Shown: one piece after another, positions 34,190 to 42,547 of the stretch | How positions within the stretch are numbered: the first letter of the stretch is position 1 | Layout of the letters: every line of letters begins with the position of its first letter | Source: Bacteroidota bacterium | GTDB taxonomy: Bacteria > Bacteroidota > Bacteroidia > Bacteroidales > Porphyromonadaceae | Assembly (NCBI GenBank): GCA_023396255.1 | Contig: JAEWWU010000005.1 | Span: forward strand, 124,001-188,000 | Length of the DNA: 64,000 nucleotides | Direction: 5' to 3' | The notes under the pieces: model-generated | What the model was told of the DNA's origin: nothing | Seen by the model: only the letters and a program-made list of their open reading frames with translations | The model's database searches: none | Made by a program: the position numbers and the translations under genes

Positions 34190-35305
34190 ATGAATCACGG
34201 AGATCTGGAAGAGCTATTGAGCAAAATAGATGGTGTTTGGAAGAAAGAACAAGCCCACCAAATTGAGCTTTTAGATAGAGGTGAAAAATACAACATATTC
34301 AATATTCTCGGAATGGCGACAAAAGAGGTTCGCCTGCATTCCGCTTTTATCGCCAATCTCTTGAATCCCAAAGGAGAGCACGGTTGTGGAGATCTTTTTC
34401 TAACCAACTTTCTGACCTTGGTACTAAAACAGCAGATACCGCACAATTTCAAAACCAAAGAGATACAATGTTACGTAGAATATTATATAGGTCCCGTAAG
34501 TGGCGAATATGGCGGACGCATCGATATTTTGGTTCAAGACAGTACCTATGCCTTGATTATAGAAAACAAAATCTATGCAAAAGATCAAACTAATCAACTA
34601 AAAAGGTACGACCACTACGGTAAACAGTCGGGAAAAAAGTATCACCTTGTGTACCTCACCCTCTTTGGGAACGATGCAGGCGAACACTCCTCCAGCGATG
34701 TAGAAAATTACCTTAGGTGTTCCTATGAAAAGGATATCCTTGATTGGCTCACCAAATGTCACAACTTTGTAAAAGACAAACCCAAAGTGGTCGAAACACT
34801 CAAGCAATATATAGAAGTAATCGAAGAACTAACCTACCAAAATATGAATGACCCAAGCACAAAGAAAGTTGCCGAATTGGCAATAGATCATCTCGACCAA
34901 GTGGTACCACTATTGTTGGCACGCAACGAAATTGCAGGACAGCTACACCAAAGGTATATCAAAACACCTCTCGAAGAATATGCAAAAGAGAATGGTGCCG
35001 AATTGCACCTGAAAGGATACACCATTGAATATAGGAAAGCAGGATGGCAGAGAGCCATCACCATTCAACTTCAAGGGGATAATTATTACATAGGCATTCC
35101 GTCTACCGATCCCAACATAGAACGATTGGAGAGTCTTGGCAAACAGTCTCCCCATTGGATGTACGGATGGGAATGGCTTCCTATTTACGATTGGTGGGAT
35201 CCGAATAATTTTAAGAGCATCCAAGAGGGAACAGTTTATAAATGGATTGTGGAGAAAATAGAAACAATCGAAAAAGAGTTAAGAACCAAGAGAATCAATC
35301 TCTGA
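34190..35305 (+). CDS. PD-(D/E)XK nuclease superfamily protein (PDDEXK_4-like), function unknown
   Basis: A 371-residue protein. Near residue 105 the sequence has the PD-(D/E)XK core: GGRIDILVQD (Asp) and then ALIIENKIYAKDQTNQL (Glu-x-Lys), followed by the conserved Gln-rich helix QLKRYD. Upstream, EVRLHSAFIANLLNPKGEHG is the typical N-terminal region of the PF14281-type nucleases. The family is scattered in bacteria, often near defence genes, but none is adjacent here. It is slightly AT-rich and isolated between the rpsB-tsf terminator and the lipoprotein, which would fit horizontal acquisition. It has no signal peptide, so it acts in the cytoplasm. A TFNG or HEPN partner is not seen. Confidence 0.72.
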   Translation: MNHGDLEELLSKIDGVWKKEQAHQIELLDRGEKYNIFNILGMATKEVRLHSAFIANLLNPKGEHGCGDLFLTNFLTLVLKQQIPHNFKTKEIQCYVEYYIGPVSGEYGGRIDILVQDSTYALIIENKIYAKDQTNQLKRYDHYGKQSGKKYHLVYLTLFGNDAGEHSSSDVENYLRCSYEKDILDWLTKCHNFVKDKPKVVETLKQYIEVIEELTYQNMNDPSTKKVAELAIDHLDQVVPLLLARNEIAGQLHQRYIKTPLEEYAKENGAELHLKGYTIEYRKAGWQRAITIQLQGDNYYIGIPSTDPNIERLESLGKQSPHWMYGWEWLPIYDWWDPNNFKSIQEGTVYKWIVEKIETIEKELRTKRINL

Positions 35306-35501
35306 TCAATAGATTCTACCCTGCCCAACGGTATAAAAGACCGTCCCCTCTCCACAACAAAAAGTATTTTGTGATATTGGAATTTGGGTTGATTCAAACG
35401 GACTCTTTTTGCTGTAGAAGAAATAGCCCCACAAAACCTTTCTTATCATCATAAATAACCTCTCTCTTCAAAATAGAGCCTTACTTCTAAATTTACTTTA
35501 T

Positions 35502-35547
35502 AAAAAAACAGAAGGTCGGAGAACAACAAATATGCTCTCCGACCTTG
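35502..35547 (-). terminator. Terminator of the fimbrillin-like lipoprotein gene
   Basis: AGGTCGGAGA pairs with TCTCCGACCT around an AT-rich loop. On the minus strand the stem is followed by a T-rich run (plus-strand A-run 35503-35508). It ends about 25 bases after the lipoprotein stop. Confidence 0.85.
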
Positions 35548-35572
35548 TAGATTGCGGTATTTGTTTTTCCTT

Positions 35573-36688
35573 TCAATTCACCACATCCGTCCGCACTCGC
35601 CAATTACGGTCACAAAAAACCGGTTTATATCCGCTCTGAATTTCAATATAAAAGTGATAAACCTTTCCAGATTCTAATTTCCTTCCTGCAGGCAGACATT
35701 TCTCTGAAGAGTAATTGTATCCCCCCGAAAAATAAGGTTGCCGAGCTATTGAGAACCTCAAAGCAGGCATCTGTACCCCCGAGGAAACCGGATACCAAAC
35801 GTAACGCACTTGCTCAACTCCCCCCGCTTTAACGTAGGGTAAATAAATGTCGTCCCAAACAATTCCCGGATATGCTCTCTTTCCGTTAAATCTGGTATCA
35901 GTACCAGCATTTAATGTTGGCATCGGGGTTTCCGTTTCCAAATTAAACTTAGAGCCAAAATTATTGCGCACACCGTTCGGGAGACCATTATTCCAAACAT
36001 ACATCTTCTCGTTGTCTGCTTCCCAGCTGGCTTTATCCTCTATCTTGCACCAATAACTGCTGTTCCACGTCGAGGTTCTATTGGCCAAATGCAATACGAA
36101 GAAAGAGCCAAGGTGTTGCAACTTGACAGAGAACCTTTGCTCTCCTCCCTTCATCTCTTTTTTGGTATAGAGAATAGGTAGTTTTTTCTTGGCATAGTGG
36201 TTAGAGGTAGTAAAGTCTGTACTACCGGTAGAAAAGATATCTCCCATCTGTGGCAATTGCAGGTAAAAAATTCCATCGTTGTTATTGTACGCAAGAGTTC
36301 CGCCAGGTCCCCAAGCCAAGTAAATTTTGTACGGTTTAGAGGTATCTATTCCGGAGGGAACTGAAACAGGCACATTCTTCACAAGTGTACGGTTCGATTG
36401 GATATTTTCAGCTTGAACGGTTACCGAAGTTGAGCCGGTGACACCACCCTGTCTGAATCCTATTTGTATGTTGTCTCCCGCTTCCCAGTACATCCGCAAG
36501 GGAGTAGACAAATTGGGGTGATCCAACACCATCCGTGGAGAATCCTCTCCCGGAAACTCGCAGCCCAAATACAGAATATGCCCTTCGGAATGGGGATTGT
36601 TGGACTCCTTTACAGCCGCCGAACGATTACAACCTGCAATAAGCACCCCCACAATAATAGAGAGCGCAATACCTACTATCTTTTTCAT
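35573..36688 (-). CDS. Fimbrillin-like lipoprotein
   Basis: A 371-residue exported protein with a lipobox LIAGC (Cys at about residue 20). The mature part is beta-rich with Ser/Thr/Asn and aromatic strands (SVTVQAENIQSNRTLVKN, FSVKLQHLGSFFVLHLANR, KVYHFYIEIQSG). The GAGDNIQI-like and LQHLGSFFVLHL segments resemble Bacteroidales fimbrillin / FimB-Mfa2-type surface proteins, in which strand exchange builds fimbriae. Subtype cannot be assigned from this. A short peptide gene (36715-36864) lies 26 bases upstream in the same direction, and no other fimbrial genes flank it. Confidence 0.6.
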   Translation of the reverse strand: MKKIVGIALSIIVGVLIAGCNRSAAVKESNNPHSEGHILYLGCEFPGEDSPRMVLDHPNLSTPLRMYWEAGDNIQIGFRQGGVTGSTSVTVQAENIQSNRTLVKNVPVSVPSGIDTSKPYKIYLAWGPGGTLAYNNNDGIFYLQLPQMGDIFSTGSTDFTTSNHYAKKKLPILYTKKEMKGGEQRFSVKLQHLGSFFVLHLANRTSTWNSSYWCKIEDKASWEADNEKMYVWNNGLPNGVRNNFGSKFNLETETPMPTLNAGTDTRFNGKRAYPGIVWDDIYLPYVKAGGVEQVRYVWYPVSSGVQMPALRFSIARQPYFSGGYNYSSEKCLPAGRKLESGKVYHFYIEIQSGYKPVFCDRNWRVRTDVVN

Positions 36689-36714
36689 CTAATATTTTTC
36701 AAAAATGTTGTTTC

Positions 36715-36864
36715 TCAAAAATCCTCGTTCTCCATATCCGAGGTTCCCACTGTGGCTGTCAGCAGCATCCCCAATTTCATTTCCAGGTTGACCACAAAGA
36801 TGTTCGGTGACAGGTAAGACTTGGCATCTAAGGTTGTTTTTCGTTGTTTTGTTTTTCTCATCAT
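36715..36864 (-). CDS. 49-residue peptide upstream of the fimbrillin-like lipoprotein
   Basis: A short minus-strand frame starting with two consecutive ATG codons (36864 and 36861): MMRKTKQRKTTLDAKSYLSP, then NIFVVNLEMKLGMLLTATVG and TSDMENEDF. A basic start, the YLSPNIFVVNLE core, then an LLTATVGT segment and an acidic end resemble the small Bacteroidales peptides with a Y-x-x-P-x-I-x-V-hydrophobic core found near surface-protein genes. It ends 26 bases before the lipoprotein ATG and is probably co-transcribed. No signal peptide is obvious. Function unknown. Confidence 0.55.
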   Translation of the reverse strand: MMRKTKQRKTTLDAKSYLSPNIFVVNLEMKLGMLLTATVGTSDMENEDF

Positions 36865-37121
36865 TTATATCAATTTGAACGTTTTACGTACACGCATATA
36901 TCTGTTTGATTAAAGGCAACCTGTTTTCTCTATAAAATTCAGCTAGAAAAGTAACCTGCAACATCAGATACCGGCAACTTTTGTATTCCTATTCCTTTTA
37001 CCAAATGGCAGACATCTATCTGCATATGTCTATAACAAAAAAAGAGAAGAAAAGTTTCTTCAAATTTTATTCCAAACGATTTCTACTATAAGTCGATAGT
37101 TATCATTTATTGAAATTGTCA
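36865..37121. other. Intergenic stretch with no supported gene
   Basis: AT-rich sequence upstream of the peptide gene on the minus strand. It would hold the promoter of the peptide-lipoprotein unit, but no clear TAnnTTTG match is visible. It abuts repeat copy C. Confidence 0.4.
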
Positions 37122-37249
37122 TCAGTTCTCTAAAATCGGCAATTAGTTCCCTACTTTTAAGGAATTTTGAGGGAATTATTTTCTGATAATTCCCTACTAT
37201 TTTTTGTTTCGTCCAAGGAAATTTTCCACAATAGGGAATTATTTTCCCG
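37122..37249. repeat. Dispersed palindromic intergenic repeat, copy C
   Basis: The order is TCTAAAATCGGCAATTAG, TTCCCTACTTTTA, TTTGAGGGAATTATTTTC, ATAATTCCCTACTA, CGTCCAAG and TAGGGAATTATTTTCCC. It matches copy A in order and orientation from TTCCCTAC onward. The pieces are inverted relative to each other and can form a cloverleaf-like fold. It lies before the tRNA-Arg gene. The following stretch (37250-37526) shows no gene. Confidence 0.78.
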
Positions 37250-37526
37250 ACGAACTTGACTTTTTTCTCTCCATTCCTCACTTTCGGAGACAATTTACAG
37301 ATCTTGAGGAGCCAAGCATCACAAATTTCTCCAATCTCTGCACTCCTCGTCAGTCAATACTATCGCTTCTCTTCTGGGAAACAAGAATCAAATTCACTTG
37401 TAATTCCTCCCCCGACAGGGTGTAGCCATTGAAAAACGCGAGTCTATTCAGAAAGAGGGCTACCAAGCCCCTACCACAATATTTTACCTTTCAAAGAACC
37501 GCAAGGATAAAAAAGTTGCAGAAACT

Positions 37527-37558
37527 ATTGCACAGAAAAAAAAACGAATGTACCTTTG
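37527..37558 (+). promoter_or_regulatory. Promoter of tRNA-Arg(ACG)
   Basis: ATTG (37527-37530), 20 bases, then TACCTTTG (37551-37558), 24 bases before the tRNA. Confidence 0.75.
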
Positions 37559-37581
37559 CATCGCAGTTGGAAAAATACGTT

Positions 37582-37655
37582 GGTCGCGTAGCTCAACTGA
37601 ATAGAGCATCTGACTACGGATCAGAAGGTTGCAGGTTTGAATCCTGCCGCGATCA
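37582..37655 (+). tRNA. tRNA-Arg (anticodon ACG)
   Basis: A complete 74-base cloverleaf: acceptor GGTCGCG/CGCGATC, D arm GCTC/GAGC, anticodon stem TCTGA/TCAGA with loop CTACGGA (anticodon ACG, read as inosine-modified), T arm GCAGG/CCTGC, discriminator A. The CCA end is not encoded. A promoter lies upstream and a terminator downstream, so it is a single-gene transcript. Confidence 0.95.
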
Positions 37656-37661
37656 CAGAAA

Positions 37662-37693
37662 AAAAGACTTCACCTAAATGTGAAGTCTTTTTT
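37662..37693 (+). terminator. Terminator of tRNA-Arg(ACG)
   Basis: AAAAGACTTCAC (37662-37673) pairs perfectly with GTGAAGTCTTTT (37680-37691), followed by T residues. Confidence 0.95.
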
Positions 37694-38000
37694 GTATCTG
37701 ACAAATCAAGAAGCCGAAAACCTCCTCATTTTATTACCCACAAAATCTACTGAGGTTCACAACACATCGTGGCACAACGCCTTCCATCTACTCTGAAGCT
37801 GACAATTTGCAAGTTCTATAAGTCGTAGAGATAACCGCATTTTTCGGTAAACATCGATCATTTTTCAAACAGAAACTCTGTCTCAGTCTGAGTATGTTGC
37901 CCCAAACACATCCTCCTTTACGTTGTAGGAGAGTGAAATGATGAACATTTTAATTTACCAAAGCGAGATAGTAGGAAGCCTGTATCTTAATTTAATTAAG
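37694..38000. other. Spacer between the two tRNA-Arg genes, no gene supported
   Basis: About 300 bases with no plausible gene or repeat. Two tRNA genes of the same amino acid but different anticodon flank it. Confidence 0.5.
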
Positions 38001-38008
38001 TATCTTTG
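38001..38008 (+). promoter_or_regulatory. -7 element of tRNA-Arg(CCT)
   Basis: TATCTTTG ends 17 bases before the tRNA. The -33 region is not clear. Confidence 0.55.
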
Positions 38009-38025
38009 CCGGTGCATTTGTTTTC

Positions 38026-38097
38026 GGCCTCGTAGTTCAACGGATAGAATAAGAGTTTCCTAAACTCCAGATAGCAGTTCGATTCTGCTCGGGGCTA
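38026..38097 (+). tRNA. tRNA-Arg (anticodon CCT)
   Basis: A 72-base cloverleaf: acceptor GGCCTCG/CGGGGCT (two wobble pairs), anticodon stem with GAGT/ACTC and loop TTCCTAA (anticodon CCT), T arm AGCAG/CTGCT, discriminator A. The outermost anticodon-stem pair is A-C, so the stem is four pairs. CCA is not encoded. It is followed by a terminator at 38105. Confidence 0.92.
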
Positions 38098-38104
38098 CTT
38101 TTTT

Positions 38105-38137
38105 GGCTCGCTCTTTGAATGGGGCGAGCTTTTTTTG
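38105..38137 (+). terminator. Terminator of tRNA-Arg(CCT)
   Basis: GCTCGC (38106-38111) pairs with GCGAGC (38124-38129), followed by a run of T. Confidence 0.9.
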
Positions 38138-38163
38138 ATTCCGTAAACAAGCCCTATCCTTAC

Positions 38164-38334
38164 ATGCAAATTCTCTACAACAAAACTGAAATAGCAACCT
38201 CTAAGGCGAAAGAGAACACCCCAATGAAAGGAAACGGGAGTAATAACACCAAAGTCAAAGAGAAGCAAAATCGGCAGAAAAAAAGATCAAAAAGAGACAA
38301 CCTCTCTTGGGATTTCAAAGACTTTGAATCTTAA
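38164..38334 (+). CDS. Possible small basic protein, unsupported
   Basis: A 56-codon frame, starting MQILYNKTEIATSKAK and ending NLSWDFKDFES, rich in Lys/Asn/Arg. It follows the tRNA-Arg(CCT) terminator and runs toward the minus-strand sensor gene. There is no recognised domain and no promoter match nearby. It may be a spurious frame in AT-rich sequence. Confidence 0.2.
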   Translation: MQILYNKTEIATSKAKENTPMKGNGSNNTKVKEKQNRQKKRSKRDNLSWDFKDFES

Positions 38335-38430
38335 GAAACAGCGATAGAGGAAAATACCACCATTGCAACAATCAGACTTCCTTTTCTTGTTTTTGTTCCA
38401 ACAATCAAACCTCCAACAAATCCCAAAATC

Positions 38431-41343
38431 TTACTCCTCTTCGGAGACTACATATTGCTTACGGTACTGCATCGGTGTTTGCCCCATATGTTTCTTAAAG
38501 AATCTCGCAAAATAAGAGGGGTCGGCAAAGCCTACCATAGCCCCAATCTCGGCAATAGGCTCGGAAGACGATAATAACAACTCACAAGCCCGCTTAATTT
38601 TCACCTGCTGAATATAGGTCTGAGATGGGTGCCCTGTAAGCCCCGAAAGTTTTCTATTGAGCTGAGACAAACTCAAACAAAGTTTATCCGCCAAATCTTG
38701 GGAGCTAAACTCTCCATTGCGATACACTTCCTCCTCAATCACTTTATTGACCCGAAGCAAAAACTCTACATTTCGGTCATCGGCATCTTTTCCCCCTTCA
38801 GTTGCATCTATCCCAAGCCCCATTTGCACCGAGGGTGAAACAGAGTAAGGTACGGACAATACCTGCTGGGCATAATGCTCCTTGAGGAGTTCCCTATTGG
38901 TAAATATTCGTTCTATGTGAACCAACAATTCCTCCGGATTGAAAGGCTTTATCATAAATACATCTATACCACATCTAAAAGCCTTAATTCGATCTTGATC
39001 CGAAACCCTTGCAGTGAGTGCTATTATAGGAATATGATTGATGGGAGCAAGCTGTCTTATTTGTTGTATCATCTCAAAACCATCCATTACCGGCATCGTA
39101 ATATCTGTTATGATCAGATCCGGCACCCATTCGATGGCTTTTTGCAACCCCTCTTTACCATTAGGAGCTGTAATGATACTGTATGCATTTGACAGAACCA
39201 ATTTGATCAGACATTCTATGTCCTTATTATCTTCGACCACCAAAATGGTACTGGTGGCAGCAGGTTCTACCCCATCAACCTCAAAAAGCATCGATTCGTC
39301 CTCCAACTTCTCCACAGATTGGGCTGCGGCAAACTTCTCAGCTCCCTGCGGTATCCACGGTCGTTTTTCTTTTGGATTCTCAGAATTATTCGCCGGAAGC
39401 ACAACCGAAAAACAGCAACCGCTTTTCGGTACATTTCTCATTTCTATGGTTCCCTTCAGACTATTAACCAAAAGACGAGTAAAAGAGAGTCCTACTCCAA
39501 AACCGGACAATCCTTCGGACTGTGGAGTACGGTAGAAATCATCAAATATATACTTCTGGTCCTCCAGGGCTATTCCCGCCCCTTGGTCCCACACTTCTAT
39601 GGTGTAAGTTTTATGGTTCTTCCCCAAAGATAGTATCACCTCTATAGTTCCCTTATGAGGAGAATGTTTTAGAGCGTTGGAAAGCAAGTTTCCCACTATT
39701 TTTTGCAGATACGAAGGAACAAAATCGACCCAAACCTCCTCCGCCGGGGTTTGCAAAGAGATCACCACTTCTTTCTTCATTGCCAACAGCTCAAAAGGCT
39801 CTATCAACATTCGTAGGTAAAGCACAATATTGCCGTGATTCCAGTCGGGAACACTGACCCCTCTTCTGAGTTTGGCCATCTCGAGCAATTGGTTTACCAA
39901 AACTAAAAGAAGCGCACTCTGTCTGGCAATCATAGAATGTAAACTGTGCCTATCCTCTGCAGATAGATTGGGTGAATGGTCAATGCGATCGTTAATTCCC
40001 TGTATAACTGCGATGGGAGTACGAAATTCGTGGGTAAGACCGGTAAAGAAAGCCGACCGCATCTCTTCGATTTGCTTGAGCAGTCGGTTACGCTTGCGAC
40101 TCTGCTGATGAGCATAAGACAAAGCCGCCAAAAGAAAAAAGGAAAGCAGCAAAATAATCATAGTGGTAGAAAAAACCATTCGCTCTATTTGCTGCTGCTG
40201 TTGATGTTGTTGTTTGAGGTGCAAGATTTCTTGTTGTTGCTTTTCTCGTTCATAGGAGATTCTAGTATCTTGCAGGCTATTGACATAACGCAATTGGGCC
40301 ATACGACTCCTCAATGCTATGTATAACTCCGATGCTCTTAGAGCTTCTTCGTAATTACGAATTCCCTTGTAGTATAGAACTTGTAGCTCATACACCCGCT
40401 GCATCTGTATGGGAGCTTTTAGCTGGTCTGCATCCTCCTGTGCCTCCTGCAAATAATAAAAAGCAGAAGCATAGTTGCGGCGATACAGTTCTATCTGCGC
40501 CAAGGCAAGAGCTGCCTCCATACGCTCCCAGTGGTCTTCGGCTTGGTGTGTTTTGTTGTATGCTGTAATATAATGAGCATAAGCAGCATCATCATTGTTT
40601 TGGAGCTTTTCCACATCTCCTAAATGAATGTAACACAGGGTGATTGACTTTTTGTCTTTGAGAGATTGAAAACTTTTGAGTGATGCTCTATAATACTCTT
40701 TTGCCTTCTCGTACTGTTTCTGCTCCTTGTACACCGTGCCCAAACTAAGATCATTGTGAGCTTGTATAGAAAGGTCTTCCAAATTCTGCCCCCACCTTTG
40801 GGCCTGTAGAAAATAACTCTTAGCCTCCTCTATCAACCGAAGTTCCAAATAAGTATCACCTATCCCTTGCAGTGCAACAACTCTATTTTGTAGGTTTTGT
40901 CGCTCATCGGGATGCGAATAGGCTTCCGTTAGAGCAAGAGCCTTATAATAATGCGCCGAAGCCTCTGCAATAATTCCAATACGCAAACAAGCTGTTGCCA
41001 AACAATTGTACCCTTTTGCCATTTCCAAGGTATCACGAAGCTCAACAGCTGCCTTCACACTACGTTGATAACAGGTAACTGCTTGGTCATATTTATACTC
41101 TTGTTTATAAGCATCTCCTAGAGCTCGGCCACAAAGCATTATCCGAAGCTGATTATTTGCCTCTGTACCTTGAGCAAAAAGAGACTGCAAAACAGTAGCA
41201 TCCTTTAGACTTAAAAGTTTTTCACGCTCTTGTTGTTTACTTCTTTCGTAAGAACAAATTGCCTGCTTTTGCGGATGATCACATCCGAGGCAAATGAGCA
41301 ATAGAAAAAGAAGAACAAAACCTCCTCTTTGAGTACAACCCAT
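38431..41343 (-). CDS. Hybrid two-component sensor/regulator with TPR sensor region and AraC output
   Basis: A 970-residue one-piece two-component system. In order: lipoprotein or signal region with LICLGC (Cys about 21), TPR helices (about 60-360), a Gln-rich coiled coil (about 360-400), a transmembrane helix (about 402-422), histidine kinase with phospho-acceptor GLTHEFRTPIAVI (His about 457), ATPase domain with NLLSNALKHSP (N box) and WDQGAGI, receiver ILVVEDNKDIEC...DLIITDITMPVMDG (phospho-Asp) ...KPFNPEEL, and a C-terminal AraC-type DNA-binding domain (FSSQDLADKLCLSLSQLNRKLSGLTG). Classic Bacteroides hybrid systems sense glycans with beta-propellers, whereas here TPRs replace them. Start ATG 41343 puts the lipobox at the N-terminus. 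Confidence 0.92.
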   Translation of the reverse strand: MGCTQRGGFVLLFLLLICLGCDHPQKQAICSYERSKQQEREKLLSLKDATVLQSLFAQGTEANNQLRIMLCGRALGDAYKQEYKYDQAVTCYQRSVKAAVELRDTLEMAKGYNCLATACLRIGIIAEASAHYYKALALTEAYSHPDERQNLQNRVVALQGIGDTYLELRLIEEAKSYFLQAQRWGQNLEDLSIQAHNDLSLGTVYKEQKQYEKAKEYYRASLKSFQSLKDKKSITLCYIHLGDVEKLQNNDDAAYAHYITAYNKTHQAEDHWERMEAALALAQIELYRRNYASAFYYLQEAQEDADQLKAPIQMQRVYELQVLYYKGIRNYEEALRASELYIALRSRMAQLRYVNSLQDTRISYEREKQQQEILHLKQQHQQQQQIERMVFSTTMIILLLSFFLLAALSYAHQQSRKRNRLLKQIEEMRSAFFTGLTHEFRTPIAVIQGINDRIDHSPNLSAEDRHSLHSMIARQSALLLVLVNQLLEMAKLRRGVSVPDWNHGNIVLYLRMLIEPFELLAMKKEVVISLQTPAEEVWVDFVPSYLQKIVGNLLSNALKHSPHKGTIEVILSLGKNHKTYTIEVWDQGAGIALEDQKYIFDDFYRTPQSEGLSGFGVGLSFTRLLVNSLKGTIEMRNVPKSGCCFSVVLPANNSENPKEKRPWIPQGAEKFAAAQSVEKLEDESMLFEVDGVEPAATSTILVVEDNKDIECLIKLVLSNAYSIITAPNGKEGLQKAIEWVPDLIITDITMPVMDGFEMIQQIRQLAPINHIPIIALTARVSDQDRIKAFRCGIDVFMIKPFNPEELLVHIERIFTNRELLKEHYAQQVLSVPYSVSPSVQMGLGIDATEGGKDADDRNVEFLLRVNKVIEEEVYRNGEFSSQDLADKLCLSLSQLNRKLSGLTGHPSQTYIQQVKIKRACELLLSSSEPIAEIGAMVGFADPSYFARFFKKHMGQTPMQYRKQYVVSEEE

Positions 41344-41585
41344 TGTCTGTTTTTTTTGCAAATATGGCAAAAAACTCCAACATCGCCCCCATTGTGGGGA
41401 TATTTGGACAAATATCAAATAAAAGTTTTGCAAAGAATAAACATCATAAATAAAAAAACGACACTTTCGTACTTATCCACCATCATCCTATCCATTATGG
41501 ATTCCTTGCCAAAGAAACAGCAACCGGTTCTTTTGTTGATCCATAAACACCTGCCTCCTGTTCTCTCCAATAAAAAGACAATACA

Positions 41586-41617
41586 GTTGATAGAATAGAA
41601 CCTCTGTAGTACCTTTG
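41586..41617 (+). promoter_or_regulatory. Promoter of the EamA transporter gene
   Basis: GTTG (41586-41589), 20 bases, then TACCTTTG (41610-41617), 46 bases before the ATG. Confidence 0.7.
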
Positions 41618-41662
41618 TCTTCCGAAAAGAAAAAGTTCTCTCTAAATATCAACCCATAATTT

Positions 41663-42538
41663 ATGAGCAAATTAAAAGGTTATGCTTTGGGGGTTACCTC
41701 CAGTGCCACATTTGGATTGATTCCGCTGTTCAGCCTTCCGTTGCTGCAAGCCGGGATGAATACCCCTTCTATCTTGATGTTTCGCTTTGGTATTGCAGCC
41801 ATAGTGGTAGCAGCCATCATACTTGGAAAACATCTATCCGCCAAAGTCACTTGGAGACAAGTCTCTATTTTGGCACTTATGGGAGTACTCAACTTTTTTT
41901 CCGCTCTTCTTCTTTTTACCGGATACAGCTATATGTCTTCAGGGGTTACAACGGTTACTCACTTTGTATATCCCATCTTCGTCTCGCTCATTATGTTTCT
42001 TTTCTTTGGACAAAAAATGCCTTGGAGCAATGCTCTTGCCATAGTTCTTGCCATAATGGGAGTAGCCTTGCTGGCCGGTGTATTGGAAGGTGATAATAGG
42101 GTTTCTCTGCTTGGGTTGTTTATCGTTGTTTTGTCCGGTTTGGCATACGCGCTCTATATCGTGGTCGTCAATAAAAGCGGTATATCTTCTGTCCATTACC
42201 TAACCATCACATTTTACGTAATGCTCTTCGATTGCCTGCTTTTTGGACTTTTTGCAGCAACGAGCCCCGGCATCACCCCTCCCCTGGCGTGGAACCATTG
42301 GGGGTTACTGCTGTTGCTGGCTCTGTTGCCCTCTGTTGTTTCAAATATAACGCTGGTATTAGCTATTGATCTGTTAGGCTCTACCCCTACCGCCATTTTG
42401 GGAGCAATGGAACCGGTTACAGCCGTCGGCGTGGGAGCTTTGGTTTTTGGAGAACAAATAACCCTTTGGCAAGGAATAGGCATCTTTGCCATACTGTTGG
42501 CGGTTTTCGTCATTGTCCGCAGCAATCGCCGTCCATAA
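41663..42538 (+). CDS. EamA/DMT family transporter
   Basis: A 291-residue inner-membrane protein with ten hydrophobic segments in two EamA repeats. It begins MSKLKGYALGVTSSATFGLIPLFSLP and ends with GEQITLWQGIGIFAILLAVFVIV. Drug/metabolite exporters of this family carry amino acids, nucleosides or other small molecules, and no substrate can be assigned. A promoter lies just upstream. It is a single gene on the plus strand between two minus-strand genes, 9 bases from the end of the secreted nuclease gene (42548). Confidence 0.9.
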   Translation: MSKLKGYALGVTSSATFGLIPLFSLPLLQAGMNTPSILMFRFGIAAIVVAAIILGKHLSAKVTWRQVSILALMGVLNFFSALLLFTGYSYMSSGVTTVTHFVYPIFVSLIMFLFFGQKMPWSNALAIVLAIMGVALLAGVLEGDNRVSLLGLFIVVLSGLAYALYIVVVNKSGISSVHYLTITFYVMLFDCLLFGLFAATSPGITPPLAWNHWGLLLLLALLPSVVSNITLVLAIDLLGSTPTAILGAMEPVTAVGVGALVFGEQITLWQGIGIFAILLAVFVIVRSNRRP

Positions 42539-42547
42539 CGAAGCTTA

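Noticed and set aside
37060..37293. 77-codon minus-strand frame across repeat copy C
   Set aside because: Most of it is translated repeat; not conserved in the other copies.
37429..37677. Plus-strand frame across the tRNA-Arg(ACG) gene
   Set aside because: It runs through a complete cloverleaf with its own promoter and terminator.
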